44,076 bases of DNA. Origin: Oscillospiraceae bacterium (lineage in GTDB: Bacteria; Bacillota_A; Clostridia; Oscillospirales; Oscillospiraceae). The notes under the pieces are model-generated. The model searched no databases. It was not told the origin of the DNA and saw only the letters and a list, made by a program, of their open reading frames with translations. The DNA is taken from assembly GCA_021771675.1 (NCBI GenBank), contig JAETOP010000018.1, forward strand, positions 1 to 44,076, in the 5' to 3' direction. This document shows positions 1 through 8,240 of this stretch, one piece after another; position 1 is the first letter of the stretch, and each line of letters begins with the position of its first letter. The position numbers and the translations under genes are program-made.

Positions 1-150
1 GCCAGCTCCCCTTACACAGGGGAGCCTTTCTCAGAAGCCGTTACCCATTACCACGCAACGTTCTGCCCAGAAAACGTTACCGGGCGAAACTTATGCGGTA
101 ATTACTGACCACCCCCGTGCGAGTTCGGGGTGAAGCGCCCTGCGCTTCAA
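1..150. repeat. Dispersed intergenic repeat fragments
   Basis: No gene is seen here. The first 29 bases (hairpin arms GCTCCCCT / AGGGGAGC) belong to the same family as the terminal inverted repeats at 11843-11901 and 12052-12113. Bases 115-150 carry the GAAGCGC-CCT-GCGCTTC hairpin and flanking GTTCGGGGTGAAGCGCC that recur in the tandem repeats at 3831-4065. This looks like a patchwork of chromosomal intergenic repeats rather than a coding region. Confidence 0.6.
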
Positions 151-205
151 ATTTCAATTTGTCCACTTGAATGAATTCCTCATGTACTCCTATAAATTTA
201 GAAAT

Positions 206-220
206 TGATAATCATTTTCA
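206..220 (+). promoter_or_regulatory. Fur-type operator box
   Basis: TGATAAT-C-ATTTTCA is a 7-1-7 inverted repeat differing at one position from the classical Fur box TGATAAT-N-ATTATCA. It lies two bases upstream of the -35 of the promoter for the Fur-family gene at 284, so the regulator probably controls itself and the metal importer. The sequence resembles Fur boxes more than the usual Bacillota Zur box, although the downstream transporter is zinc-like. Confidence 0.6.
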
Positions 221-222
221 TA

Positions 223-250
223 TTGACATTTCCGAAATATGGAGTATAAT
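223..250 (+). promoter_or_regulatory. SigmaA promoter of the metal regulator/importer operon
   Basis: TTGACA (223-228) and TATAAT (245-250) are both perfect and separated by 16 bases. Transcription should begin near 257, downstream of the in-frame ATG at 239. This supports the later ATG at 284, preceded by GGGAG, as the translation start of the regulator. Confidence 0.75.
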
Positions 251-283
251 ATGAGAACTGTTATCAATTTGGGAGTACAATTC

Positions 284-703
284 ATGCAAAATAAGGCTTC
301 TTATAAAACCAAGCAGGGCGACGAGCTGCGCAGCTACCTGGAAAGCGTCCCGGACAGGCACATCACCGCCGCCGATGTCTGTGACTATTTCCGCCGCTCC
401 GGCAAGTCCATCGGCATGGCTACGGTGTACCGGCAGCTGGAACGGATGGTGGACGAGGGTGTCATTGCCAAATACAACATCGACCCGGGCAGCCCCGCCT
501 GCTTCCAGTACCTGGGCCAGCATTCCGGGGAGTCAGTCTGCTACCACTGCAAGTGCCAGGTCTGCGGCAGGCTGATTCACATGCGCTGCCAGGAGCTTCC
601 GGAGCTGCAAAAGCACATCTGGGAGCACCACGGCTTTGCCATCGATCCGGTGCGGACGGTTTTCTACGGTGTGTGCCAGCAGTGCAGGGAGGAAGGAAAA
701 TGA
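284..703 (+). CDS. Fur-family metal-responsive repressor (Zur/Fur-like)
   Basis: This 139-residue protein has an N-terminal winged helix (residues about 5-80, with the family's TVYRQLERMVDEGVI recognition-helix region) and a C-terminal dimerisation/metal domain. Two Cys pairs, CQVC and CQQC, form the structural zinc site typical of Fur/Zur/PerR proteins, and a His/Cys-rich stretch (CYHCKC) lies before the first pair. Its stop codon overlaps the ATG of the downstream binding protein (ATGA), so the regulator heads the znu operon. The operator at 206-220 implies autoregulation. Linkage to a ZnuABC-like importer favours zinc sensing (Zur), but the operator is Fur-like, so the metal is not settled. 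Confidence 0.88.
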   Translation: MQNKASYKTKQGDELRSYLESVPDRHITAADVCDYFRRSGKSIGMATVYRQLERMVDEGVIAKYNIDPGSPACFQYLGQHSGESVCYHCKCQVCGRLIHMRCQELPELQKHIWEHHGFAIDPVRTVFYGVCQQCREEGK

Positions 704-1632
704 GGAAAAAATTGATTTTGGTTCTGGCACTCTGCCTGGGGTTGTGCTTCCTCACAGGCTGCGCCGGGGAGGGGAAGCAGGACAAGCTCAGCGTGGTGGC
801 GGTGATCTTCCCGGAGTATGACTGGGTGCGCCAGATCATCGGAGCGGACAGCGGCATCCAGCTGACGCTTTTGGTGGACGACGGGGTGGACCCCCACAGC
901 TTCCAGCCCTCGGTGGCGGACATGGTGGCGGTGGAGGAGTGTGACCTGCTAATCTATGGCGGTGGAGAGTCCGATGCCTGGCTGGAGGATGCCCTGAAGG
1001 GCAAACAGAAGGCCGCAGTGGCCCTGCTGCCCCTGCTGGGGGACAAGGCCCACCGGGAGGAGATTGTGGCGGGAATGCAGGTCTGTGACCCGGAGGACGA
1101 GACCGACGAGCACGTGTGGATGTCCCTGCCCAATGCGGCATTGTTCTGCACCGCTATCACCCGGCAGCTTTCCAGTCTGGCCCCTGACCGGGCGGAGATA
1201 TTCCAGGCCAATCTGGAAGCTTATCTTGAAAAGCTCAGCGCCCTGGACGAAGCGTACCGGCAGACGGTTCGCAGTGCCAAACGGGATACCATCCTGGTCT
1301 GCGACCGCTTCCCCTACCGGTATCTGACGGAGGACTACGGCCTGAATTATTATGCCGCCTTCCCCGGCTGCTCCGCCGAGACGGGAGCCAGCTTTGAAAC
1401 CGTGGCCTTCCTTTCTGAGCGGGTGAAGGAGTTGAACCTGGATGCCCTGATTATCACGGAAACCGGGGACGACCGCCTGGCAAAAACTGTGGCGGAAAAC
1501 GCCGGACGGGCGGATATGGCGGTGCTGACCCTGAACTCCATGCAGTCCGTTTCCGCCCGGCAGGGGGAAAATACCGACTACCTTTCCATCATGGAACAAA
1601 ACCGCCAGGTGCTGGAACAGGCCCTGAATTGA
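700..1632 (+). CDS. znuA: Zinc/manganese ABC importer, substrate-binding lipoprotein
   Basis: This 310-residue cluster A-I metal-binding protein has a basic start, a hydrophobic signal and lipobox LTGC (Cys21), so it should be membrane-anchored outside the cell. Candidate metal ligands are His66 (DPHSFQP), His138 (DEHVW) and an acidic residue near Glu254. Where ZnuA/AdcA usually have a third His (HxAFxY), this protein has Cys201-Asp202 in CDRFPYRY, so the site is not canonical. The usual long His-rich loop is absent; a short acidic DPEDETDEH precedes His138. The start overlaps the regulator's stop, and the ATPase and permease follow directly. Zinc is the likeliest substrate by context, but manganese is possible. 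Confidence 0.87.
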   Translation: MRKKLILVLALCLGLCFLTGCAGEGKQDKLSVVAVIFPEYDWVRQIIGADSGIQLTLLVDDGVDPHSFQPSVADMVAVEECDLLIYGGGESDAWLEDALKGKQKAAVALLPLLGDKAHREEIVAGMQVCDPEDETDEHVWMSLPNAALFCTAITRQLSSLAPDRAEIFQANLEAYLEKLSALDEAYRQTVRSAKRDTILVCDRFPYRYLTEDYGLNYYAAFPGCSAETGASFETVAFLSERVKELNLDALIITETGDDRLAKTVAENAGRADMAVLTLNSMQSVSARQGENTDYLSIMEQNRQVLEQALN

Positions 1633-1641
1633 GGAGAAAAT

Positions 1642-2340
1642 ATGCCCCAGATCATCTGTGAAAACGCATCACTGGGCTATGAAAACCGGCCCATTGTCAC
1701 GGGACTGAATTTTACCGTTAACGCCGGCGACTACCTGTGCATCGTGGGAGAGAACGGCTCCGGCAAGTCCACGTTGATGAAAACCATTCTGAATCTCACC
1801 CCCACCCTGGCGGGTTCCATCCGCATGGAGGGCCTCCGCCCCACCGAAATCGGGTATCTGCCCCAGCAGACCCAGGTTCAGCGGGATTTTCCCGCCTCGG
1901 TGCAGGAGATCGTCTGTTCCGGCTTTCAGGGGCGGCGGGGCTTGCGGCCCTTCTATACAAAAGAGGAAAAGATATTGGCGGCGGAGAACCTGAATCGCAT
2001 CGGCATGGGGGAGTTCGCAAAGCGCTGCTACCGGGAGCTCTCCGGCGGCCAGCAGCAGCGGGTGCTCCTGGCCAGGGCCCTGTGCGCCACCCGGAAATGC
2101 CTGCTGCTGGACGAGCCGGTGTCCGGCCTGGACCCCAGGGCCACAGTTCAGATGTATGACATCATTTCGGGACTCCACCGGGAGGGCATTACCATCATCA
2201 TGATTTCCCACGATCTGAACGCCGCACTGGAATATGCCACCCACATTCTGCACATCGGGGAGAAGCTGTTCTATGGCACCCGGGAGGAATACCTGGGCAG
2301 TGATATGGGCCGGGTGTTCCTGGCGGGAAAGGAGGAGTAA
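1642..2340 (+). CDS. znuC: Metal ABC importer, ATP-binding protein
   Basis: This 232-residue ABC ATPase powers metal uptake. It shows Walker A GENGSGKST, signature LSGGQQQR, Walker B LLLDEPVSGLD and the switch His in MISHDL. Its length fits ZnuC/MntB subunits. The start is preceded by GAGGAGAAAAT, nine bases after the lipoprotein gene stops. It lies between the binding-protein and permease genes, a standard znuACB order. Confidence 0.92.
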   Translation: MPQIICENASLGYENRPIVTGLNFTVNAGDYLCIVGENGSGKSTLMKTILNLTPTLAGSIRMEGLRPTEIGYLPQQTQVQRDFPASVQEIVCSGFQGRRGLRPFYTKEEKILAAENLNRIGMGEFAKRCYRELSGGQQQRVLLARALCATRKCLLLDEPVSGLDPRATVQMYDIISGLHREGITIIMISHDLNAALEYATHILHIGEKLFYGTREEYLGSDMGRVFLAGKEE

Positions 2341-2342
2341 CC

Positions 2343-3179
2343 GTGCTGAATACCCTGCTGACCTATCTTTCCTATCCCTTTGTTCAGTATGCCCTGATTG
2401 TGGGGGTGCTGATCGCCCTGTGCTCGTCCCTGCTGGGGGTGACGCTGGTGCTGAAACGATTTTCCTTCATTGGAGATGGACTCTCCCATGTGGCCTTTGG
2501 GGCCATGGCCATTGCCGCCGTGCTGAACATGACGAACCGGATGCTGATTGTGCTGCCCATCACGGTGGTCTGCGCCGTGCTGCTGCTGCGCACCGGGCAG
2601 AACACCAAAATCAAGGGGGACGCAGCCATTGCCATGATTTCCGTGGGGGCACTGGCCTTTGGCTACCTGCTGATGAGCATGTTTTCCACTTCCGCCAATC
2701 TGTCCGGGGATGTGTGCGGGGCTCTGTTCGGCTCCACCTCCATCCTGACACTGACCCGCGCCGAGGTCTGGCTTTGCCTGGGGCTGTCGGCGGCGGTGCT
2801 GGTATTTTTTGTGCTGTTCTACCACCGGATTTTTGACGTGACCTTTGACGAGAATTTCTCCCGGGCGGCGGGAACCGGGGTGGAGGCGGCCAATCTGATG
2901 ATCGCCGTCATTACGGCGGTGATTATTGTGCTGGCCATGAACCTGGTGGGCTCCCTGCTGATTTCCGCACTGATCATCTTCCCGGCTCTGTCTGCCATGC
3001 GCATTTTCCGCTCCTTCCTGTCGGTGACGGTGTGTGCGGCGGTGGTGAGCGTGGTGTGCGCCTTCTTTGGAATCATCATCTCCATCCTGACCAGCACCCC
3101 GGTGGGCTCCACTGTGGTGGCCGTGGACGTGGCAGCCTTCGCTCTGTGCGCCCTGATTGGCAGAATTCGAGAAAATTAG
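2343..3179 (+). CDS. znuB: Metal ABC importer, membrane permease
   Basis: This 278-residue polytopic protein of the ABC-3 family forms the membrane channel of the importer. Long hydrophobic segments occupy most of its length, and GDGLSHVAFGAMA matches the conserved early loop of ZnuB/MntC permeases. Translation starts at GTG (2343), two bases after the ATPase stop and behind AGGAGG within the end of that gene, indicating tight coupling. It closes the importer operon; no separate terminator is seen before the next gene. Confidence 0.9.
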   Translation: MLNTLLTYLSYPFVQYALIVGVLIALCSSLLGVTLVLKRFSFIGDGLSHVAFGAMAIAAVLNMTNRMLIVLPITVVCAVLLLRTGQNTKIKGDAAIAMISVGALAFGYLLMSMFSTSANLSGDVCGALFGSTSILTLTRAEVWLCLGLSAAVLVFFVLFYHRIFDVTFDENFSRAAGTGVEAANLMIAVITAVIIVLAMNLVGSLLISALIIFPALSAMRIFRSFLSVTVCAAVVSVVCAFFGIIISILTSTPVGSTVVAVDVAAFALCALIGRIREN

Positions 3180-3248
3180 GCCGATTCGCTGAACGTGGGG
3201 AGGAATTCTCACGGTGAAAGTGGTATGATCTTCCTGGAGGCGAACAGA

Positions 3249-3743
3249 ATGGATCAACTCAAAATCGGAAAATTCATCGCAAAGCTCCGCCGGGAGGCGG
3301 GTCTGACCCAGGAGGGCCTGGGGGAGAAGCTTGGCGTGACAAACAAAACGGTGTCCCGCTGGGAAAATGGGAACTACATGCCGGACATCGAAATGCTCCA
3401 GCTGCTGGCGAAGGAATTTGGGGTCAGCATCAACGAGCTGCTCTCTGGCGAACGGCTGCCGGATGACCGGTTCCGGCAAAAGGCGGACGAAAATGTGATT
3501 TCGGTGTCGAAGATGAGCGCGTTTTCCTTTGAGGAGAAAAAGGCCTATTTCAAGCAGAAATGGCGCAGAGAGCACCGGCTGTTTCTGGGGGCGCTGCTGC
3601 TTGCCTGGGTGGCAGCCCTGGTGTTGCCCTTCGTTTTTGGGAAGCCCTGGTTCGCGGGCCTCGCGCCGCTGCTGGGCCTTGTGGAATACGGGTATCAGAA
3701 CAATAAAATGATGATCTACGTGGAGAATAATCTCTACGATTGA
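3249..3743 (+). CDS. XRE-family regulator with C-terminal membrane segments
   Basis: This 164-residue protein has a Cro/C1-type HTH at residues about 5-60 (LTQEGLGEKLGVTNKTVSRW), then a linker, then two hydrophobic segments (around GALLLAWVAALVLPFVFG and WFAGLAPLLGLVEYG). A membrane-tethered XRE regulator is a common architecture in Clostridia. The chosen ATG follows GGAGG at 3236-3240; an earlier in-frame methionine at 3225 is less well placed. It is followed by a strong terminator, so it may be the last gene of the metal operon or its own unit. Its target is unknown. Confidence 0.75.
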   Translation: MDQLKIGKFIAKLRREAGLTQEGLGEKLGVTNKTVSRWENGNYMPDIEMLQLLAKEFGVSINELLSGERLPDDRFRQKADENVISVSKMSAFSFEEKKAYFKQKWRREHRLFLGALLLAWVAALVLPFVFGKPWFAGLAPLLGLVEYGYQNNKMMIYVENNLYD

Positions 3744-3782
3744 TGCCCTTATCGGGTTTACTCAACAGCCCAACAAACAAAG

Positions 3783-3819
3783 CTGCACCTGTCTCCGGGA
3801 AGGGAACAGGTGCAGTTTT
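3783..3819 (+). terminator. Rho-independent terminator
   Basis: A perfect 10-bp stem, CTGCACCTGT (3783-3792) and ACAGGTGCAG (3806-3815), is followed by TTTT. It ends the znu/XRE transcript just before the repeat cluster. Confidence 0.8.
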
Positions 3820-3830
3820 GTATATGGCAT

Positions 3831-4065
3831 TGGGGTGAAGCGCCCTGCGCTTCAGTCATTAATCTGCGAGTTTGCAACAAAAGCGTTACCGGGCTGAGTT
3901 CGGGGGTGACGATTCTCTCCCAACCCCGTGCGCATTGGGGTGAAGCGCCTTGGGCTTCGGTCATCAATCTGCGTGCTCGCAGCAAAAGCGTCACCGGGCT
4001 GAGTTCGGGGGTGACGATTCTCTCCCAACCCCGTGCGCATTGGGGTGAAGCGCCCTGCGCTTCAT
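3831..4065. repeat. Tandem 105-bp intergenic repeat, 2.2 copies
   Basis: Units begin at 3831, 3936 and 4041 with TGGGGTGAAGCGCC; the first two are 105 bp long and the third is cut off at the upp stop codon. Each starts with a hairpin of the form GAAGCGC-CCT-GCGCTTC (altered in unit 2) and ends with CCAACCCCGTGCGCAT. Related sequence occurs at 115-150. The block separates two convergent transcripts. No protein is supported, although one frame happens to stay open through it. Confidence 0.8.
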
Positions 4066-4694
4066 TACTTGGTGCCGAAAATCCGGTCGCCGGCGTCGCC
4101 CAGGCCGGGGACGATGTAGGCGTGCTCGTTCAGATTTTCATCCATGGCGGCCAGATAAATCTCCACATCGGGATGGGCGGCCTGAACGGCGGCCACGCCC
4201 TCAGGGCAGCCGATGATGTTCATCATGATGATGTTCTTGCAGCCGTGCTCTTTCAGGAAATTGATGGCAGCTACGGCGCTGCCGCCGGTGGCCAGCATGG
4301 GGTCCACCACATAGACCTGACGGCTTTCGATGTCCTCGGGCAGCTTGCAGTAGTATTCTACAGGCTTGTGGGTCTCCGGGTCCCGGTACAGGCCGATGTG
4401 GCCGATTTTGGCGGAGGGGATCAGGGCAACCATGTTGTCCACCATGCCCAGGCCTGCCCGCAGAACCGGGACGATGGCCAGCTTTTTGCCCGCCAGCATC
4501 TTGCACTTTGCGGTGGTGATGGGGGTTTCCACCTCAACCTCCTGGAGGGGCAGGCTGCGGGTTGCCTCATAGCACATCAGCCCGGCGATCTCGCCCACCA
4601 GCTCCCGGAATTCCTTCACACTGGTATCCTTGCTGCGCAGGATTGCCAGCTTGTGCTGGATCAAGGGATGCTCCAATACATGTACTTGTGCCAT
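4065..4694 (-). CDS. upp: Uracil phosphoribosyltransferase
   Basis: This 209-residue enzyme makes UMP from uracil and PRPP in pyrimidine salvage. The sequence has the family's PVLRAGLGM loop, the PRPP-binding stretch [12 protein letters not shown] and the C-terminal uracil-binding [14 protein letters not shown]. Length and ends match Upp. AAGGAG lies six bases before the ATG and overlaps the TAA stop of tsaB, so the gene is read through from the tsaE-tsaB transcript. The 3' end abuts a tandem repeat. Confidence 0.96.
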   Translation of the reverse strand: MAQVHVLEHPLIQHKLAILRSKDTSVKEFRELVGEIAGLMCYEATRSLPLQEVEVETPITTAKCKMLAGKKLAIVPVLRAGLGMVDNMVALIPSAKIGHIGLYRDPETHKPVEYYCKLPEDIESRQVYVVDPMLATGGSAVAAINFLKEHGCKNIIMMNIIGCPEGVAAVQAAHPDVEIYLAAMDENLNEHAYIVPGLGDAGDRIFGTK

Positions 4695-4708
4695 CGTGTT
4701 TTTTCTCC

Positions 4709-5419
4709 TTAATTTTTATTTTGCATCAGTTTCTCGTTGCGCTCCCGCTCCGCCTGACTCAAGCGGAGGTAGTTGGGAACCAGTGCCTCACCGGGAAAGC
4801 TTCCACCAGCTTTCAGCATCCGCTCCGCTTCCAGAGCGACGCCCGACGCCCGCTGGTGCATCCGGTGTTCCGGCGGGAGTACCAGTCCGGGAACCGTCTC
4901 TAACAAAGTATTATAGCACAGAATGCTCCCGTCTCCAACCAAAAAAATGGGCTGCTCCAAATTTTTTACATCTTCCCCTAATTCCTGAAGAGAGATGGCC
5001 CGGTCTTCCCGAATTCTTGTGTACTTTCCACAATCCACCCGGAACAGGGCGTTGTATACCTGACTCCGCCGGGCGTCCATCACCGGGCACACGAAGCCGT
5101 TCCAGACGCCCAGGGAAACGGCCATGGCGGCCAGGGTGCTGACGCCGCAGCAGGGCAGCGACCCTCCCCAGGCAAACCCCTTGGCCGCCGCCACACCGAT
5201 GCGGATGCCTGTGAAGGAGCCGGGGCCGTTGGCCACGCCCAGCCCTGTGAGGTCGGAAACGGTCTTTCCGCACTGCCTGAGCAGGTCCTGGGCCATGACC
5301 ATGATGGTCTGGCTGTGGGTCAGGCCGGTGTTCTGATAGATTTCGCCCAGCAGCTTTCCGTCCTCCAAAAGGGCGGTGGATGCGGCCTTGGCAGAGGTTT
5401 CAAAGGCTAAGATCAGCAA
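4709..5419 (-). CDS. tsaB: tRNA t6A biosynthesis protein TsaB
   Basis: TsaB is the ASKHA-fold scaffold that pairs with TsaD and TsaE to make N6-threonylcarbamoyladenosine on ANN-decoding tRNAs. The 236-residue product starts [14 protein letters not shown] and contains [25 protein letters not shown], a family hallmark. No ATG lies at the right place. The TTG at 5417-5419 sits eight bases after GGAGG inside the end of tsaE, and the two genes overlap by about 20 bases, which implies translational coupling. tsaD is not in the window. Confidence 0.9.
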   Translation of the reverse strand: MLILAFETSAKAASTALLEDGKLLGEIYQNTGLTHSQTIMVMAQDLLRQCGKTVSDLTGLGVANGPGSFTGIRIGVAAAKGFAWGGSLPCCGVSTLAAMAVSLGVWNGFVCPVMDARRSQVYNALFRVDCGKYTRIREDRAISLQELGEDVKNLEQPIFLVGDGSILCYNTLLETVPGLVLPPEHRMHQRASGVALEAERMLKAGGSFPGEALVPNYLRLSQAERERNEKLMQNKN

Positions 5420-5837
5420 GCGCTTCGCCTCCTTCCAGGGTGATGGCCCGGGTGACATCGTCCAGCTTTTCGATGGAGATGACCATGGGGTTTTCCAGAG
5501 CCTCGGCCACATTCTCACTCCATTCTACGGCGCAGATGCCCCCCCGGTCCAGGTAGTCCTCCCAGCCGATGTCCCACAGGTCGTCGGCGGAGGGGAGGCG
5601 GTACATGTCGAAGTGGAACAGGGGAAGCCGGCCTCCCAGATATTCATTGACAATGGTGTAGGTGGGACTGGTGACGGCGTCGAGGTAGCCCAGTCCCCGG
5701 GCAAGCCCCCGGGTGAAAGCGGTTTTGCCTGCCCCCAGGTCTCCCCGGTAGGCGATCACCGTGCCGGGCTTCAGCTTTTTTGCCAAAGCTGCCCCGATTT
5801 TCTCTGTTTCCTCCGGGGAATGTGTAATGAATTGCAT
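5400..5837 (-). CDS. tsaE: tRNA t6A biosynthesis ATPase TsaE
   Basis: This 145-residue P-loop ATPase activates the TsaBD complex in t6A synthesis. Walker A is GDLGAGKT at residues 32-39, and the conserved SPTYTIVNEY and HFDMYRL motifs are present. The gene is upstream of and overlaps tsaB. About 120 bases containing palindromic repeats separate it from prfA. Confidence 0.94.
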   Translation of the reverse strand: MQFITHSPEETEKIGAALAKKLKPGTVIAYRGDLGAGKTAFTRGLARGLGYLDAVTSPTYTIVNEYLGGRLPLFHFDMYRLPSADDLWDIGWEDYLDRGGICAVEWSENVAEALENPMVISIEKLDDVTRAITLEGGEALADLSL

Positions 5838-5848
5838 GTTTTCCTCCG

Positions 5849-5942
5849 TAGGGCGGGGTCATGACCCCGTCGTTGGGTTCCAATTTTTGAGTACTTTCGA
5901 TGAATGGGACATGTTTTAACTGCTGCCTGATGGGCGGGGTCA
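5849..5942. repeat. GGGGTCATGACCCC palindromic repeat with partial second copy
   Basis: A 16-bp perfect palindrome, CGGGGTCATGACCCCG (5854-5869), recurs as longer versions at 11769-11788 and 22631-22662. A half copy, GGGCGGGGTCAAGCG, lies at 5932-5946. It fills the prfA-tsaE gap on the minus-strand transcript, so it would form an RNA hairpin there. No gene is present. Confidence 0.65.
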
Positions 5943-5959
5943 AGCGTAAGCGCTATGAT

Positions 5960-7018
5960 TTATTTTGCGTTTTTCAGCTTCTCCGCCTGGTCGGCGGCGG
6001 CCAGGGCGGAGATTAGCTCGTCCAGGTCGCCATCCATGATGGAGTCGATCTTATACAGGGTCAGTCCGATGCGGTGATCCGTCACCCGGCCCTGGGGGAA
6101 ATTGTAGGTACGAATCCGCTCGTTGCGCATTCCTGTACCCACCTGACTGCGGCGCATTCCGGTGACCTGGCTGTCTAAGCGTTCCTGCTCCATCTCGTAG
6201 AGCTTGGAGGCCAGCATCCGCATACATTTCTCCCGGTTCTGAACCTGGCTCCGCTCCTCCTGACATGCTACCACAAGCCCTGAGGGCTTGTGGATCAGCC
6301 GAACGGCGGAGCTGGTCTTGTTTACGTGCTGGCCGCCGGCGCCCGAGGCACGGTAGACCTGCATCTCGATGTCGGCGGGATTCAGCTGCACGTCCACTTC
6401 CTCCATCTCCGGCAGCACCGCCACCGTGGCGGTGGAGGTGTGAACCCGGCCTCCGGATTCGGTTTCCGGCACCCGCTGCACCCGGTGAACCCCGGACTCA
6501 TATTTCATCCGGGAGTAGGCGCCCCGGCCAGCGATGACGAAGTCCGCCTCCTTCACGCCTCCCAGCTCTGTGTCATTGTAGTTCAGAAGCTCTATGCTCC
6601 ACCCCTTGGCGGCGGCGTACATGGAGTACATCCGGAACAGGCTGTGGGCAAACAGGGCGCTTTCCTCACCGCCCACACCGCCCCGAATCTCCACAATGAC
6701 GCTTTTTTCGTCGTTGGGATCCTTGGGCAGCAGGAGGATTTGCAGCTTTTCGTAGAGCTCCTCGCAGGTTTGCTTTGCCTGAACGATCGTCTGCTGACAC
6801 AGCTCCTTCATCTCCGGCTCGCCCATCAGCTCCTGGGCTTCAAGCATGTCCTGCTGAGCCTGACGGTAGGCATGGAACGTTTCCACGATGGGCTCCAGCT
6901 CGGTTTTCTCCCGGAGCAGGGCGGCGGCAAGCTTGGGGTCAGCGTAGAAATCCGGCTGCTCCGATTTGGCGCAGAGCTCCTCGTACCGGTTTGCCACGGC
7001 ATCCAGTTTGTCTAGCAT
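5960..7018 (-). CDS. prfA: Peptide chain release factor 1
   Basis: This 352-residue class-I release factor terminates translation at UAA and UAG. The catalytic GGQ is at residues 228-230 (SGAGGQHVNK), and the PET tripeptide at 184-186 occupies the RF1-type PxT codon-reading position, not the SPF of RF2. GGVGGEE and RVHTSTATVAV are conserved domain-2 landmarks. AAGGAG precedes the ATG. rpiB lies just upstream and the t6A genes downstream, in one minus-strand run. Confidence 0.96.
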   Translation of the reverse strand: MLDKLDAVANRYEELCAKSEQPDFYADPKLAAALLREKTELEPIVETFHAYRQAQQDMLEAQELMGEPEMKELCQQTIVQAKQTCEELYEKLQILLLPKDPNDEKSVIVEIRGGVGGEESALFAHSLFRMYSMYAAAKGWSIELLNYNDTELGGVKEADFVIAGRGAYSRMKYESGVHRVQRVPETESGGRVHTSTATVAVLPEMEEVDVQLNPADIEMQVYRASGAGGQHVNKTSSAVRLIHKPSGLVVACQEERSQVQNREKCMRMLASKLYEMEQERLDSQVTGMRRSQVGTGMRNERIRTYNFPQGRVTDHRIGLTLYKIDSIMDGDLDELISALAAADQAEKLKNAK

Positions 7019-7034
7019 GGGGTCACTCCTTGTG

Positions 7035-7475
7035 TTAGTTTTCCAGGGCCATTACCTTGTCGATTCTTCTCTGGTGCCGCTCGTTGTGGGAAAATTCCGT
7101 GTCCAGCCAGGTATCCACAATTTCCAGGGCCAGTCCCTCTCCCACTACGGCGGCGCCCAGGGCCATCATGTTGGTGTCGTTGTGCTCCCGGGTCATCCGG
7201 GCGGACATCAGATCGCTAAGCAGGGCACAGCGGATGCCCTTGACCTTGTTGGCGGTGATGGACACGCCAATGCCGGTGGTGCACAGCACAATGCCCCGGT
7301 CGCATTCTCCGCCGGCCACCGCCCTGGCGGCGGCTGCGGCAAAATCCGGATAGTCACAGCTGTCCAGGGCATAGGTCCCGAAGTCCTTCACTTCAAAGCC
7401 TCGCTGTTCCAGATGGGAAACCACCTTGTTTTTCAGCGCCAGAGCGCCATGGTCGCATCCAATCGCAATTTTCAT
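7035..7475 (-). CDS. rpiB: Ribose-5-phosphate isomerase B
   Basis: This 146-residue RpiB/LacAB-family isomerase interconverts ribose 5-phosphate and ribulose 5-phosphate. It has GCDHGA at its N-terminus (His9), catalytic Cys65 in GIVLCTTGIG, and REHNDTNMMALG near the active site. Two ATGs compete: the one at 7475 is eight bases from GGAG, while the one at 7481 is too close, so MKIAIG is taken as the start. The gene overlaps neither neighbour and lies 14 bases after the SDR gene. Confidence 0.92.
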   Translation of the reverse strand: MKIAIGCDHGALALKNKVVSHLEQRGFEVKDFGTYALDSCDYPDFAAAAARAVAGGECDRGIVLCTTGIGVSITANKVKGIRCALLSDLMSARMTREHNDTNMMALGAAVVGEGLALEIVDTWLDTEFSHNERHQRRIDKVMALEN

Positions 7476-7489
7476 ATCCATATCTCCTT

Positions 7490-8185
7490 CTATATTACAT
7501 AGCCGCCGTCCACATTCAGAATGTGCCCGGTGACAAAATCTGCTTCCGCCAGATATTCCATGGCCCTTGCCACGTCTCGGGGGGAGCCGTTGCGTCCCAG
7601 AGGGGCCTCCTCGGCCAACTCCGCCAGAATGTCGGCAGAGACGCTCTTGCACATATCCGTGAGGATTACCCCGGGGGCCACTGCATTCACCCGGATGCCG
7701 CTGGGGCCCAGCTCTTTGGCCAGCGCCTTGGTCAGGGCAATCACCGCTCCCTTGCTGGCAGAATAGGCGGCTTCGCAGGAAGCGCCGGTTCTTCCCCACA
7801 TGCTGGATACATTGATGACGCAGCCCCGGTGCTTTTCCAGGAAGGAGGGCATGGCGGCGTTGATACAGTGGAAAATCCCTTTTACATTGACATCGAAAAT
7901 CCGACTCCACTGCTGCCCGGTCATCTGGCTCATAAGACCATAATAGCAGATTCCGGCGTTATTTACAAGGATGTCTACCCCCCCAATTTGAGAAAAAGCG
8001 GCCTTCACGGCGTTCTCGTCCGCAACATCGCAGCAGATGGCGGCGGCGCCGGTTCGCTGTGCTACCGATTTTGCGGCCTGATGCTCCTTTTCGTACAGGA
8101 AGTACACCCGGTGTCCCTTGGCGGCGAACAGCTCCACCGCCGCTGCGCCAATGCCCCGGGAGCCGCCGGTGATGACTGTGGTCAT
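7490..8185 (-). CDS. Short-chain dehydrogenase/reductase (FabG-like)
   Basis: This 231-residue classical SDR has the NAD(P)-binding TGGSRGIG at residues 6-13, NNAG at 76-79, catalytic Ser near 128 and YSASK at 141-145. It resembles 3-oxoacyl-ACP reductases, but the genes of fatty-acid synthesis are absent here, so the substrate cannot be assigned. AGGAGG lies close upstream of its ATG, and it is probably co-transcribed with rpiB and prfA. A hairpin separates it from the S1-domain gene. Confidence 0.85.
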   Translation of the reverse strand: MTTVITGGSRGIGAAAVELFAAKGHRVYFLYEKEHQAAKSVAQRTGAAAICCDVADENAVKAAFSQIGGVDILVNNAGICYYGLMSQMTGQQWSRIFDVNVKGIFHCINAAMPSFLEKHRGCVINVSSMWGRTGASCEAAYSASKGAVIALTKALAKELGPSGIRVNAVAPGVILTDMCKSVSADILAELAEEAPLGRNGSPRDVARAMEYLAEADFVTGHILNVDGGYVI

Positions 8186-8206
8186 GTTTTTCCTCCTTTG
8201 CAGGGA

Positions 8207-8234
8207 AAACGGACCGCCGGAAGGCAGTCCGTTT
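8207..8234 (-). terminator. Hairpin between S1-domain and SDR genes
   Basis: Read on the minus strand, AAACGGAC (8227-8234) pairs with GTCCGTTT (8207-8214), followed by TTTCC. It may be a weak terminator or attenuator separating the yabP-S1 segment from the SDR-upp segment. The T-run is short. Confidence 0.4.
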
Positions 8235-8240
8235 CGTGTG

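Noticed and set aside
553..699. N-terminal extension of the metal-binding lipoprotein
   Set aside because: It overlaps the Fur-family gene and would bury the signal peptide and lipobox. The ATG at 700 has an SD and starts the signal sequence.
3810..4712. 300-codon plus-strand frame over the tandem repeat and upp
   Set aside because: It is antisense to a clear upp gene and has no SD or domain. GC-rich codon bias leaves it open.
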